A stretch of 64,000 nucleotides of DNA from Amoebidium appalachense. Lineage: Eukaryota; Ichthyosporea. The stretch is taken from assembly GCA_963693365.1 (NCBI GenBank), contig CAVNZM010000005.1, positions 992,001 to 1,056,000 on the forward strand, read 5' to 3'. Made by a program: the position numbers and the translations under genes. Below, one piece after another: positions 11,682-30,422 of this stretch. Each line of letters starts with the position of its first letter. Position 1 is the first letter of the stretch. Below the pieces are notes generated by a model. It saw only the letters and a program-made list of their open reading frames with translations, ran no database searches and was not told the origin of the DNA.

Positions 11682-13278
11682 TCTCAACAGCTTTTAATAT
11701 TTCAGTCCGTGTTTTCAAATGCCATCCTCGCCATGGGCATGGCATGTGTGTGATGTGGCTTTACAATGGCAAGATGTAGGTGCAACAAGCACGCCAGCGC
11801 TTTCATTCGTGTCAGACATAGCTATATTACTGTTCTTAGGTAGGTTCTAATGTAAGCAGTATTGCCTACATAATTTTTGCGAACCTCGCTTCGTTTTGTG
11901 TGAATCCTCGCTGTCGGCTCTTTATGCACAGACGTCGCGATCGTTATTTGGGCTTGATCATAATGGGCCGACACCGTATCACGGTATCTTGGGCGGTGCT
12001 CTTTGGGAGTGTACGATATAGGTACCGATGCACGTTCCGTCACCGTGTACATAGCAGAAGGTGTATGCAATAATATGCACGAGGAAGCTATAAATAGCGC
12101 ACATATTCCACACGTGCACACACAGCCACGTGTGTGCACGAAGCCGCCAGGTGCGGAGCTGCTGGAGGAGCTGGTGCGTGGGTGCGTGTTTGTTTTCTGC
12201 CTGCCCCAAAAAGGCTATTACCAAACCGCAATGAAATGTGATTGGTTGCATCACTTGCATGGTTTGATTGGTTGAGCCGGCACCACAATCCGCCCCGCGT
12301 TTGTTGCGGGAAGTGAGAGTGGTTCTGGCCGCATATAGATCTTAAAAGGTTACAGATGAACACTATAAAAAGGCTTATTTACATCCTCTAGCTGTCTGAG
12401 AAAGGTTTGCTGTGCCTGTTCATTAGGAAACAGTAGTTGTACCTTGCTTGATCGAAATTCTCTGTTGATTGTATCATCCCCGGGATAGGCTGTAGCTGAA
12501 GGCTCCAGAGGTTATGATTGGCTAACAAAAATTAGGTCCACCCAATAGGCGGAAGTAGCACCCGCCACGGCTTCTGCCACAAATTCCTGCACTCCAGAAT
12601 CGGCGTTGACCCCTATGCAGAAAAATCGCTCTTCCTGACCTTTATGAAGCAGAACACTCAACTTTTTTAAACTTATAACGTATTTTCTGACATTTTCAAG
12701 CCGTACTTGTCGACTGGTATAAGAGAAAAGCTCAAAAAGCGGCCACATCATCAAGGACTTCGACGTCGCCCTGGTGCGGATCCATTTTCGAGCGGCAAGA
12801 ATATACAGCTGTCAAAAACGCTGTTGACCAATTGGAGCGTTTGAAGGCAGAAGGCTGCAGGCTTCGCCCGTCACAAAGTCGGTAGTCGGGACACTTTCTG
12901 ATAGTCGTACATTGGCGTGCGTTTCACCTAAAAAGCTTGGATAGAACCTGTTTTCATGACACATCTTTATTTAAGGGCTCTTGTTGCTATATCGAAGCTT
13001 AAGCTTCCTGTTTGGGGCCTGAAAAAGCGCTAAGTGAGTAATTTTACTGACTCGGGTAAATTTCCCACACGTATCTGATTGGCTTTAAATCATATACACA
13101 TTTTTACTTCATGATGATTGGCCTTTCAAAACTATATATGCCAACAGGGCGACGCACCGATCTTCACTCCACGCCGGCACTTGTGAGTGAGTTTTATTAT
13201 GTTTACACGGAACATCCATCCCAAGGAATAGAGTTCAAGGTTCGCAGCTGGCGCTGTGTGTTTCTACAGAATACTAGG
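11682..13278. promoter_or_regulatory. Divergent promoter region, receptor (-) / GH114 (+)
   Basis: ATTGG (CCAAT-box) motifs recur at 12241, 12267, about 12517, 13078 and 13117, and CCAAT near 12541 and 12824. A strong TATA-like TATAAAAAGG lies at about 12363 on the + strand, but no coding exon follows closely. An 80-codon ORF with an ATG on the minus strand (12512-12754) has no recognisable similarity and is not called. The remainder shows no gene. Confidence 0.45.
13078..13140 (+). promoter_or_regulatory. Core promoter of the GH114 gene: two CCAAT boxes and a TATA box
   Basis: ATTGG occurs at 13078-13082 and 13117-13121, followed by TATATATG at 13133-13140, about 140 bases before the ATG at 13279. 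The order and spacing fit a CCAAT/TATA promoter. Confidence 0.5.
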
Positions 13279-14435
13279 ATGAGGTGGTCCGGGCTTTTGG
13301 CGGTCTGCATGGCAGCCTTTGCAGGTGAGACTTTGCTCCGCAGCCGGGCTGGCTGGTGCACACACACACGACTGCGTGCACACCTGAAGGACCCAGTAGA
13401 CTCGCACTAGTGTTCAAAGTACACTATCTACACAACCAAAGTACTAGGTCTGATGGTGGTCAGGGTGGGGTACCATTTGCTCTCCCTCCTCCCCCCCCGC
13501 CCTGCCCTCTCCCCCGGCCCTCACTCATATCAACCCCCCCCCCCCCCCCCCCCCCTGGTCCCCCCTCAGCCCCTAGTGGCCAAGGTGGCCCCCGTGGGTT
13601 CCTGACAGCATGCTATACAAAGGAACAATAAGGGACCGATAACAAAAAGACTAAGATGTTAATCTGACTTTCACAGTGAAGAAGGAGAAGGGGGGGGGGG
13701 GGGGGGGGGGGGGGGGAGTCCTACGGTGTGTTGCGCATGCGAAACTCTTTTTCGAACTCCACGTCAAATATCTGATATGAAGTCACTCATTGCAGGTGCC
13801 AATGAGGTTTTGAATCCAACATTCAACAGAACGGCCGTGTGGAAAAAACACGGCACTGGTAAGGTCACAATTTCGACCAGCAACAACCGTGCCACCGTAG
13901 TAACCGATTCATCCAATCTAATTGCGGGGATTGGGCAAGTGCTGACTTTGAACCAATCAGCACCAAGCACCATCACTGCGGAAATCGATACGAAACTATC
14001 CGGAACATTCAAAAAGAGCGGAAACAAGGAGGCAGTGTATGGTCTCTTGGGTGAAGCTGAGTATCAGGATGGCAGCAAGGAGAGTGTGCGTTTGGTTGAA
14101 GTATCTCCCATGAGCAGCACCTACAAAACGTTCACGGGCAAATTCACCCCGCCTAAGCCAATCAAAACGCTTACTGTCATTGCCATGCTCCGCTACCACC
14201 AGGGGAAGGCAATGTTCACTCGAGTGTCGATCGAGGAAGAGCCAGGTAGAGACCCCTCCCCACTGACACCCCCCTCCTCTCCTCCCCTCCTCCCCCCCTT
14301 CCCCCCTCCCCCCACCCCACCCGCCCACACACCCACACATCCATGTTTAGCCTTCCCCCGATTGTGCCCTGCCCCCCCCCCCCCTCCCCCCCCCCCCCCC
14401 CGCCATCCCCACATTCCACATCCCCCCCCCCCCCC

Positions 14436-14471
<36 letters not shown>

Positions 14472-15588
14472 ACACACTCCGGGCGTGTCTGTGCTGATGT
14501 TGTTCACTAACACACCCTCTTTCTCTCCAGTCACCCCAAGTGCAACAACCACTACGGAGATCACCAGCCCCACAGCCACACCCACACCACCCGCCCCATC
14601 CGGGGTCCAATACGTAAAAATCCCCACCGGTGTAACTTGGCAACTGCGTGCTTGGTGTGGGCCCGGGGAGAGGTGCCATTCCGGCAGTGTGGCTGGCAAG
14701 AGTGTTGTTGATGTGGACCTGTTTGATGTGTCGGCCAGCGAGATCAAGAAGTTGGCTGATAGTGGCCTCCTCGTCCTGTGCTACTACAGTGCCGGTATGT
14801 TGCTCCCCCCCCCCCCCCCCCTTCCCTCTCCCCCTCCCCACCCCCCTCCTCCCCCCTCTTTCACCCGCACAGGGAGTAGTCTTCTCACCCTCTATTTACT
14901 CCAAACATTGGTGCTCTCTCGTTCCCGAGCTTTTCTAGCTATCTCTCTCTCTCCCCACCTCCCCCCCACCGCCCCCTTTCTTTCTCGCCGCACCCCCCTC
15001 CCCCCTTCCCCCCCTCATCCACCCTTCCTCCCCCCCATACACACGCACACACCCACATTCTCCTTTTGCTTTTACCCTCTTTTCCCCGGCCTCTCCACCA
15101 TTTATACCCCATCCCCCCCCGTGATATCGATGAAACCGTGCAAAAAAGGCACAAACAAACCAGAAGTAAACAGGCATGAACTGACCCCCCCCCCCCCCCC
15201 CCCCCCCCCGGCCAACCGTCCCCCCTTCCCTCCCTTCCCTCCCCTGCAGGCACATACGAAGCATGGCGCCCGGATGCCAAATCCTTCCCCCGTAGCCTTC
15301 TGACGGTCAAGATGTCTGGCTGGGACGAGACGTGGCTGGATATCCGCAAGACCGACCTGCTCTATCCTATCATGGCGGCTAGAATCCAGCTGGCAAAGAA
15401 GAAGGGCTGCCACGGTGTGGAGCCAGACAACGTGGACTGCTGGTCGAATAAGTGTGTGAGTGATAAGAAGGCCGAGGACAAGGGCATGTACCAGCAGCAG
15501 CTCAAGTACAACAAGTGGTCTGCAGACTATGCCCACAGCCTGGGCCTGGCTATTGGCCTCAAGAACGACCTGCCCCAGGTGTGTGTGT

Positions 15589-15623
<35 letters not shown>

Positions 15624-17467
15624 CTCGCCACGGTGTGTGCCTGTGCATCTCCCCCCCCCCCCCCCCCCCCCCCCCTTTCCCCCTTTCCCATCTTGAGTAT
15701 ATCAGGACCTCTCACTCGCTTAAGTTTACCCCCCCACCCCCACCCCCCCCCCCCCCCCCACCCCCGGGCACATTCTCCTAACCCCCTCCCCAATCTCCAC
15801 ACACCTCTTCCGCCCGTGTACATGTCTAACCCGCCCTCGCTTATATCACAGATCCCCGATCTAGTCAACTACTACGACTATGCCGTTAACGAGGAATGCC
15901 ACGAGCGCTCAGGCGAATGCAAAGAGATCCTCCCTTTCATCAAACAGAACAAGGCCGTGCTTGCTACCGACTACAAGGGGCCATTCAGCAAAGTCTGCAA
16001 TGCCGCTGCAACCTTGAAGTTTTCACAGAAGGTCGACAGTAACGGGCAGTGGAAGGATTGCTCATGGAACGAGGGGAATACCTACCCGAAATCAAAGTGG
16101 CAGTATGCTTCTTATATCAAGGCCGACAATTACGAGGAGCAGGATATTATCGGGGATGTGGCTGATGAGACCGAGACCGAGGTTGTGGAGGATGTTGCTG
16201 CCGGGTTCACCGACACGACTTCCTCGGACACTTCAGTAGGTGCTGTTACCGAGGCCGACAGTACCGAGGATGATGTAGTCTACAGCGACGAATACTCTCA
16301 GGAATACACAGCCGAGCACGGGGACGAAGCAGCTATTGACGAGACCGAGATGCCATCTTCGGATGAATTCGAAATTGTAAATGCTCGGACAAGTCAAGCA
16401 GACAAAACCGAGGGATGGCTATCTGTGGGTACGGGTGCCACGTGGGAGAATCGGGCCTGGTGTGGGGCTGGGCGGTGCAGAGGGGGTTCTGTGGATGGGA
16501 CGATTGTGTTTGTGGATCTGGACGACACACAGGCCAGCGAGATTGCTGACATTAAATCTAAGGTGGGTTAAACTTATTACGCTATTGGTTTATGGTTTTA
16601 CGTTTGAAAACACGCACCAACAGATCTCAGTCTCAAACCTGTTCATTGCATAGGTGCAAATAACTACCCAAGGATGCATGTGTGTGATTGTGGAAGCAAT
16701 TCGTCCTCGTGTTTTTGCAACAAGTGTTGTTACAATTTTTTCTTTGTGGAAGGGGGGAGGGGGGGGGGGGGGCTGGGAGGGTGGGGGTGGGGGGGGAGGG
16801 GGGGGGGTCCTCAGGATACCTATGCACCACTAGGCCTCGTGCAAGAACAGTGCATGGTATGGTCATGCAGGGCGGACACTTACCTTATTGTATCCTGCAG
16901 GGCAAGTCTGTGATCTGCCACTTCTCAGCCGGAACCCACGAATCCTTCCGCCAGGACTCCATTGCCCCCACCCTAATGGGTAAAAGTCACCCCGTGTGGA
17001 TGGAGAGCTGGCTGGACATCCGCAAACTGGATTCGGGCCTCGACCAATGGATTCAGTCCAGAATCGATCTTGCTTCCAAAAAGGGATGCAATGGGATCGC
17101 ACCCGATAACGTCGATTGCTGGCAGAATGAATGTGTTGATGGTGAGGGACCAGGGAGCCAAGTGATGTACCAGGCACAACTAAAATACAACAAATTCATC
17201 GCAAGTCGGGCACACGCAAAGGGTCTGTCGGTCGGCCTGCACAATGATCTAGATCAGATCGGCGATCTGGTGGGCGACTTTGATTGGGCGGTGGTTGAGT
17301 CGTGCAACAAGTATAACGAGTGCCGATTGGTTAAGCCGTTTGTCGATGCGGGAAAAGCGGTTTTCGCAGTTGAATATGGTGGGTCCAAGGAGAATATTTG
17401 TGCCAAGGCGAGTGCTTACGGTCTGTCTATGCTCTTAAATGTGGGGGGAACATGGCAGGCGTGCTAG
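13279..17467 (+). CDS. Secreted protein with two tandem GH114 domains (polygalactosaminidase-like)
   Basis: Six exons join in phase: 13279-13324, 13796-14245, 14531-14794, 15250-15578, 15852-16562 and 16901-17467, giving about 788 aa. Exon 1 is a compact signal peptide (MRWSGLLAVCMAAFAG). Residues of about 17-165 are an N-terminal domain with beta-rich character that I do not recognise, followed by a Thr/Pro linker (166-190). Domain 1 (about 191-430) has VVDVDLFD, CYYSAGTYEAWRPD, WLDIR, GVEPDNVDCW, GLKNDL and VNEEC. An acidic linker of about 100 residues (EDDVVYSDEY) follows. Domain 2 (about 550-788) has VFVDLDD, CHFSAGTHESF, WLDIR, GIAPDNVDCW, GLHNDL and VVESC. Both domains retain the PDNVD and E-x-C motifs typical of GH114 TIM barrels, so both may be active. 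GH114 is known as endo-alpha-1,4-polygalactosaminidase; the substrate here is inferred. Confidence 0.92.
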
Positions 17468-18327
17468 ATTTAAGTAAGAAATACGTGAATATGTGAAGGT
17501 TTTCCGTGTGATATATCGAATGTTTATACCCTAACACTTGCCACCCACGAATAGCCTTACCCACTGTGTGTTCTGAATCTGTGTCTAGGCCTAGGTCTAT
17601 TGGTGTCGTATTCAGTAATGTCTGTATCTATGAACGTCTCTAGCATAGTATACACCCTATGATACTTTAAATATAATCATGATCTGAAAGTGTTGATATG
17701 TTCTCTGCAGTTTGAAAGTGACGTGATATATGTGTTTCTTGTTTTTGCCACCACACGTTTATATATTGGATGAAGTTACTAAATGAAGTTAATATGCATC
17801 GAAGGGTGTTGAATGTTCATCAGTGATGCATTCCACCAATAAAATTTAACCATACAAGGCATCGGGCCATTAGTTCAAGAACCAACCCCTCCCCCTCCCC
17901 CCCCCCCCCCCCCCCCCCCCCGCTACTCTCTCTCCTCAGAATCAATCAAAGGAGGGGAAAAAAAAAAAAGTGGCATCGCAAATTACTTGGTTGGTTGTGT
18001 AGGCACACAAACGCTCATGTTGGCGCGAGCATTTTGTCCTGAAATAGGGGCTGTTGGTATCATTGGTGGGCCCACGAGATTAAGGTACGCACATGTTTGG
18101 CACAGCATATAAGCAATTGCTTGGGTGGTGAGTTCCTGCAAACCCTTTTCCGTTTACCTTTCCCCCCCCCCCATCTTCCTTCCTTTCTTCCTTCTTTCTT
18201 TCATTTTCCTTTTTATTTTATTTTAGTTATTATTATTTTTATTTTTTTTCCGGGGGGGGGGGGGGGGGGGGGAAGGGAGGGGGGAGGAGGATGGGGGAGA
18301 AGGGAGGGGAGACAGCGGGTGAAAAAA

Positions 18328-18358
<31 letters not shown>

Positions 18359-18769
18359 GAGGGGGGGCAAAAGAGAAAGAGAGAGAGAGAGACACACACA
18401 CAGACAGACAGACAGAAGGAGATGCCCTTTTCTTTGCTTACCGGTGTCGGGGCAGAGTCATCCTTTCTCTCATGCTCTCTGCTCACCTGTCGGTGCTTGT
18501 GTGCCCATGTCCGTGGGCTTCTCTCTGCCTGTGCGTTTCTCACCCTTCTTCTCTCTCTGCTTGTGTCTGTATAAAAGGGCAACACGGTGCATGTAGGTGC
18601 GTGCTTGAGGTTCGGGGGGTTTTCTCGAGGGGTTTCTCTCTTTCTTGCTTTTCTCCCTCAATGTCTCCTGTGTTTTTTCTTTCTTCCCTTCTTTGCTGCA
18701 ACTGCTGCTGGCAGCGTTGTATGTGTGTGTGTGCGCGTGTGTGCGTGTGTGTGTGCGTGTGTCTGTGTG

Positions 18770-18814
<45 letters not shown>

Positions 18815-19596
18815 GTGTGCGTGTGACACGTGGGTGTGACACGTGCGCGTGCGTGTGTGTGTGTGTAGGTGTGCATGTGTGTGCACAGGATGTTGATGGT
18901 GGTGGTGGTGATGGCGGCGGACAGGAAGGGGGGGAGGGGGGGATGCATGGTTGTGTTTTCTTGGACACGGAAACCGCGGCTGTGCACGATCATGCATACT
19001 TTACTGCTTGTACCAGTTGCACTGGCGTTATATATCCATGTGTGCCAGACTGGTGTTGCAAATATATCCGTGAAGAAAATCACCTGGCCATAATATTATT
19101 ATTAGTAGCAGGGAATCCCCCCCCCCCCCCCCTACACACACACACACACACACAAAAACAAACAAACGAACAAACAAACAAACAAACAAACAAACAAACA
19201 AACAAACAAACAAACAAACAAACAAACAACGAGCAAACAAACAAACCAAAAAAAAAAAACCACAGGGAAAAAAAAAGGAAAGAAGAGGAGAAAAGAAAGA
19301 AATGGAAGAACAAAGAAGGAACGAAAACCAAAGGACGAAAAAAAAAGGCACAACATCTCTCTCTTAGTCTAGTATATAGCTAGGTTAGCACAACACAAAC
19401 AATTGACGCGACACCGACATATTCAATCTTTTGTATTATAGCAGATACCAATATATAAGGCAAAACAGGGATAGATTGTAACATTTGCATCACTTTCGAG
19501 CACCATATTTACATCGGATTTCATTCAGCTACCCGCCTGCTACTATATTTAAACTGCTACAACACTCTGGGAGGGCCCTAGCTCTTCATTAAAAGC

Positions 19597-19635
<39 letters not shown>

Positions 19636-19826
19636 AACAAAACCAAAAAAAAAACAAACAAAAAAAAAACCCTAAGCACATGGCAGACTAAGTGATGTGT
19701 GCCAACAAACCCGTCATCTCATGAACACTCCCATTTATCTTTCCGGCCATTTTGGAGGGGTAATACTCAAAAAACTTGAAACCCCCCCCTCCCCCCCCCC
19801 CCCCCTCCCTCCCCCCTTCCCCATGT
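17468..19826. other. Convergent intergenic region, GH114 (+) / secreted protein (-)
   Basis: No gene was seen. An AATAAA at 17838-17843, 370 bases after the GH114 stop, is a possible polyadenylation signal. Repeats follow: a C-run near 17900, T/G and G-runs at 18236-18360, a GT/GC tract at 18720-18880, CA then a long (AAAC)n tract at 19133-19250, and a C-run followed by an A-rich tract at 19597-19670. Confidence 0.5.
19133..19250. repeat. (CA)n then (AAAC)n microsatellite
   Basis: A CA run is followed by about 20 AAAC units. Confidence 0.95.
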
Positions 19827-25555
<5,729 letters not shown>

Positions 25556-25576
25556 TTCCAATATTAGTTAAATTAC

Positions 25577-25592
25577 ACACGCTTATATAGCT
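25577..25592 (-). promoter_or_regulatory. TATA box of the KREEL protein gene
   Basis: Read on the minus strand the sequence is CTATATAAGCG, ending about 25 bases before the ATG at 25555. A short 5'UTR is implied. Confidence 0.5.
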
Positions 25593-26519
25593 AGAATCAC
25601 GAAACATGCATCTGTTTGTTGATTGCAGAAAGCTTTCCTGTGGGGATGTATCTCCCTCTTGCTGCTACCGTAGCTTCAGTCATCACAGGATCAAGCTGTT
25701 ATAAAAAAAGGCCCTTTGTTTCATCAAAAACAAGATATAGAGTAGTTACTGAAGTCAGAAGAACGAAAAACATTGAGACGCTAACCAGATAAAGAAATGT
25801 CCTAAAGAGTTGAGTTCAGAACCCAACCTTTGTACGGCTAAATCCAAAGAAAACGATCATCCGAGCTCTTTGTGCCGGTTGATGCTTTTTATAACACATT
25901 GGCATGCAAAGGAATTCCAACAATGTTTACAATAGTCGTATTTGGTTAGTAAGTAACGTTTTGGATTCGTGGATAGTAAGTGGCGAGGAAGCGCGAAATT
26001 GCCATGTTTGGGCAAGAAAAGCAGACTTCAAAAAACGCGGCCACGTCTAACACGTACTGACGTGTTGCCGCACGTGCGACGTTTTTTACATCTACTTAGG
26101 CGGCGAAAAAAAAAAAAAAAAAAAAAAAAGGAGACACCGCCTCAGTAGGTGGTAGCGGCCACATCTGAGTCAGACGTTGGCTGAGCGAAGCCTGGAAGAA
26201 AAATTGAAACGGGAGGCATTTCCTGGTGATTATAAAGCAGAGTCAGTAATACACTAGCGTCGCAAAGGAGGCAGTTTTATTGACGTACACACCCCCTTTT
26301 TCTCTGCAATCTGCTATTTACAAATCATCCGTTTCCGTTTTTTCCCTTTTGAACTAAACCCTTTGTAGATAGACAATCCACCACTTTGGAACTGTTTTAT
26401 ATACACTTCCTTTCAAACTTGAGTTCAGAGCCTCCATGCTTCTAAATCCAATTTACTCACGACACCGTATATACCACACCCAAGACGACGCTATTTTATA
26501 GCGGCCTATCAGATTGGAA
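25593..26519. promoter_or_regulatory. Divergent intergenic region, KREEL protein (-) / GNAT (+)
   Basis: No gene was seen. An A-run of about 24 lies at 26106-26129. TATATA at about 26468 and TTTTATA at about 26493 precede the GNAT ATG at 26520, with ATTGG just before the start. The region is free of the C-runs that mark introns elsewhere in the window. Confidence 0.4.
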
Positions 26520-27122
26520 ATGACGCTGCTGGATGAGATTAGACTGCTAGAGATCAACCCGACCAAACCAGAAGATGCAGACCTCTATGCTAAGGCAAGT
26601 GTGCGAAGGCTTAGTCTCTCAAAACTGTGATACCTTGAGGTATGAGTGGGCAGGGTATAGGAGAGGGTAAAAATCAAGGCAAAGAAGGCCAGAAAGGTGA
26701 ACGGAGGGACGGGTAGGTGGGGGTGTGTGGGGGCAGAAAAAAGAAAGCGTAAACTGGGGGGCAAGCTTCCAGTGTGGGATCGTGTGATCGTGTGTAGAAC
26801 GGTATCAAATAAGCTGGAAGGAACAACGAAAAACGAAGCTAATGTCGATGGCATATTGTAATAGGCACACTGAGAAATTAAAAAAAGGAGTAGTGTGACA
26901 GATCTGAGGAATGGATGGTTGAGGGTGGGGGGAGGGTGGGGGGGGGGGGGGGGGGGGGGGGGGGGGAGGGGGAGGGAGTGAGCTGAAGCCAGATAAAGAT
27001 AGACAGACACACAATACGCATACACACAGAGAAAGAGGGAGACAGACAGACAGACAGACAATCAGACTGAGTGAGAAAGAGAGCGAGCGAGGGTGCGAGA
27101 GAGGGAAAGACAGGTTGTGTGT

Positions 27123-27194
<72 letters not shown>

Positions 27195-27405
27195 TGTGTG
27201 TGTGTGTGTGTGAGGAGTGGGGGGGAAGGGAGGGAGGAACACCCACACACCCACACCCACACACCCACCCCAGCCCCCCCCCCCCCCCCCCACGCACACA
27301 CAACACACCCACACACACACACACACAGGCACCCACACACCCACACCCACACACCCACCCCAGCCCCCCCCTCCCCCCCCCCCCCATGCACACACAACAC
27401 ACACA

Positions 27406-27444
<39 letters not shown>

Positions 27445-27733
27445 TGTGTGTGTGTATGAGGCAGAGAGAGGAAGGGTATGGGGAGGCGGCGAGGGGCGAT
27501 GCAGGCAGGGGCTCGAGGGAGCATGGGGGACAGGGAGGGGGGTGGAGGTTGGAGGGAAGGTTTGGTAAAGGAGGGGTGGAGGGTAGGAGGTGGGACGTTG
27601 GGAGGATGTGGGGCAGAGAGAGAGGGATGGAGGGAGCGGAGGGCAGAGATAGAGGGATGCAGAGAGTGAGAAAGTAGAGGGACGGAGAGGGAGAGCGAGA
27701 GGGAGAGAGTGAGGGGGGGGGGGGGGGGGGGAG

Positions 27734-27780
<47 letters not shown>

Positions 27781-28308
27781 GAAAGAGAGAAAGAGAGAGA
27801 GAGTTTGTGCGCGTGCTTGTGTGAGTGTGTCTGTGACACCGAGAGAGAAATTGATAGAGAGAGAAGGAAGGGAGAGAGAGAGAGACAGTGTGAGAGAGAT
27901 TGTGTGAATAAAAGAAGGGGAGACAGTGAAATGGAGGGAATGAAACACACACACTTACACACCTCACATACATCATTACCAGAGAAGAAGGCAGGCAGGG
28001 AGTGAGCGGAGAGGAGGGGTTGATTTGGGAAAACGAGAGAGAGTTCAAGAGGGGGAACGAACAGGGGAGGAAGAGACAGGAAGGGAACCACAAACATCAA
28101 TAGAGAGGGTAGGAGTAGGAGTGAGGGACAAGGGTGGGTGAGATAGGGGAATACAGGAAGGTAAGGACGTTGGGTGGGAAGAAGAGAGAGAGAGAAAGAT
28201 AGAGACAGGGAGGGGGGAAGAGGTGGGGGGAGGGGGGAGAGGGGGCGGGGAGAGAGGGAGAGAGAGAGGGGGGGGGGGGGGGAAGAGAGAAAGGGGGGGG
28301 GGGGGGGG

Positions 28309-28351
<43 letters not shown>

Positions 28352-28884
28352 GTGTTGATAGAGGTGCAAGCCTGAGCATGTTCATGGGTGTACATGCAAA
28401 GGCGGAGCAGGAAGAACACAACAGAAGAAGCGGGGGAAGAATTTCCGAATAGAAACTGTTGATAGTTCTGGGTTGCTGGGCTGCAACCTGACTGTAAAAC
28501 ACAATCTTTCAGGAGCGTGATTTGAGATATGAGATTCTGCGCAAACCCCTTGGAGGGATATATTCAGACCGCAAGAATGCTAAGTTTGAGTTTGAGGACG
28601 TGTCCATCCATCTTGTGGCCGTTACACCGGACTCTCGTAAGTCGATGTCCCTAAGAAAACCCATGCTAAGAAAACCCATTTTAAGAAAACCCATGCAGCT
28701 TGCTTTCATTTGCTTTACTCCCTGCCCCTGGTACCTCCCCTTTCTCCGTGCACGGGGACCTACCCAATTGCCCTAATGACACATATGCCATGCTTGCACA
28801 TCACTCTTCCATACCCCTCGATGTTCCGTCCGTGTGTCATCCTTTTCCTTTTGCCACCCCTCGCATTCCCCTGTTCCTCTCTCG

Positions 28885-28922
<38 letters not shown>

Positions 28923-29642
28923 ACCCACCCATTCATCCACAAACCCTCTGCTCTGCCCCCTGCCTTCAGCCTTCTGCCCCCCCGGATTAGGCTAAGAGGG
29001 GAAAACACGAATTAGGAAGAAGGGGTGAACAATGATAAGAGTATGTGAATACCAGCAACACAGGGGTGAATAGTCATCCGTATTCACGGATACATCAATA
29101 ACACATGGATGTTTGCAGGGGTAGTGGGCTGTGTGCTGTTTAACCCCGGCTACAACAGATGCGGCAGACTCTACCAAATGGTGGGTAATGATAGACAATA
29201 CTATAGCACACCTCATGGCACTGCTGTATTCCCTGTGCATGAATCTTTGTCGTTTGGTGTAGTGCACCGTTGTCTTCGTTTGTGTGTTGTATCTTATCCT
29301 GTATATACCCCCCCCCTCCCCCCCCCCCCCCCCCCCCCCCCCCCCCGCAAATAATGTACTTCGGCCTCATTAGAGCTATGTGCATATGACACAGAAATCC
29401 TGTTGTGCTGTTTGCGTTCTCACTCTTCACTCTTTGTTCTTTGCGTGTTGACAGTGTCTCGTACACCAGCTCATGTGTTGGTAGGATATTCATGCCGGCA
29501 CACTAGGTCCAATTTTCAATAGACACGATCGGGGCGCAGATCACTATCCGATTGGGCGATGTCCAACACACATACACACACACATACGCTCACTCAATCA
29601 AGTGAATCACTCACACTCAATTACACACACACACACACAAAC

Positions 29643-29673
<31 letters not shown>

Positions 29674-30070
29674 TACAAACACACCCACTCACTCACTCAC
29701 TCACTCACTCACTCACTCACTCACTCCACTCACTCCATTCACTCACTCACTCACTCACTCACTCACTCACTCACTCACCCACTCACTCACCCACTCGCTC
29801 ACCCACTCACTTACTCACTCACTCACTCACTCACTCACTCACTCACTCACTCACTCACTCACTCACTCACTCACTCACTCACTCACTCACTCACCCACTC
29901 ACTCACTCACTCACTCACCTCACTCACTCACAAACACACATACACACATATACACACTCACTCACTCGCGTGCGCGCACACACACACACACACACATACA
30001 CACACACACGCACACGCACACGCACACGCACACGCGCACACACACGCACACGCACACGCACAAGCGCGCG

Positions 30071-30156
<86 letters not shown>

Positions 30157-30324
30157 TCCATATGTTTGTCCTGGTATATCTGACCTATGATATGTGCACA
30201 GGCAGTGGATCCCACCATGCGGGGCCAGGGCCTGGGCACTCGCCTGGTCAGACGGCTGGAGGAGGTGCTGAGGGAGAGAGGCTTCAACCAGATCACCCTG
30301 CATGCCCGGCAGGTGTCGGTACGT

Positions 30325-30422
<98 letters not shown>

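Noticed and set aside
12512-12754. 80-codon ATG-started minus-strand ORF
   Set aside because: No similarity recognised, no promoter or splice context, and of a length expected by chance. It remains possible as a small gene.
13111-13278. Longer N-terminus for the GH114 protein
   Set aside because: The upstream frame covers the TATA and CCAAT promoter motifs; starting at 13279 gives a proper signal peptide.
18097-19383. Frame of 428 codons on the + strand
   Set aside because: Pieced from homopolymer and microsatellite sequence; composition shifts block by block and no domain is seen.
26805-28502. Long minus-strand Ser/Leu/Pro-rich frame (565 codons)
   Set aside because: It consists of CT, GA and C-run repeats without stops, inside GNAT intron 1.
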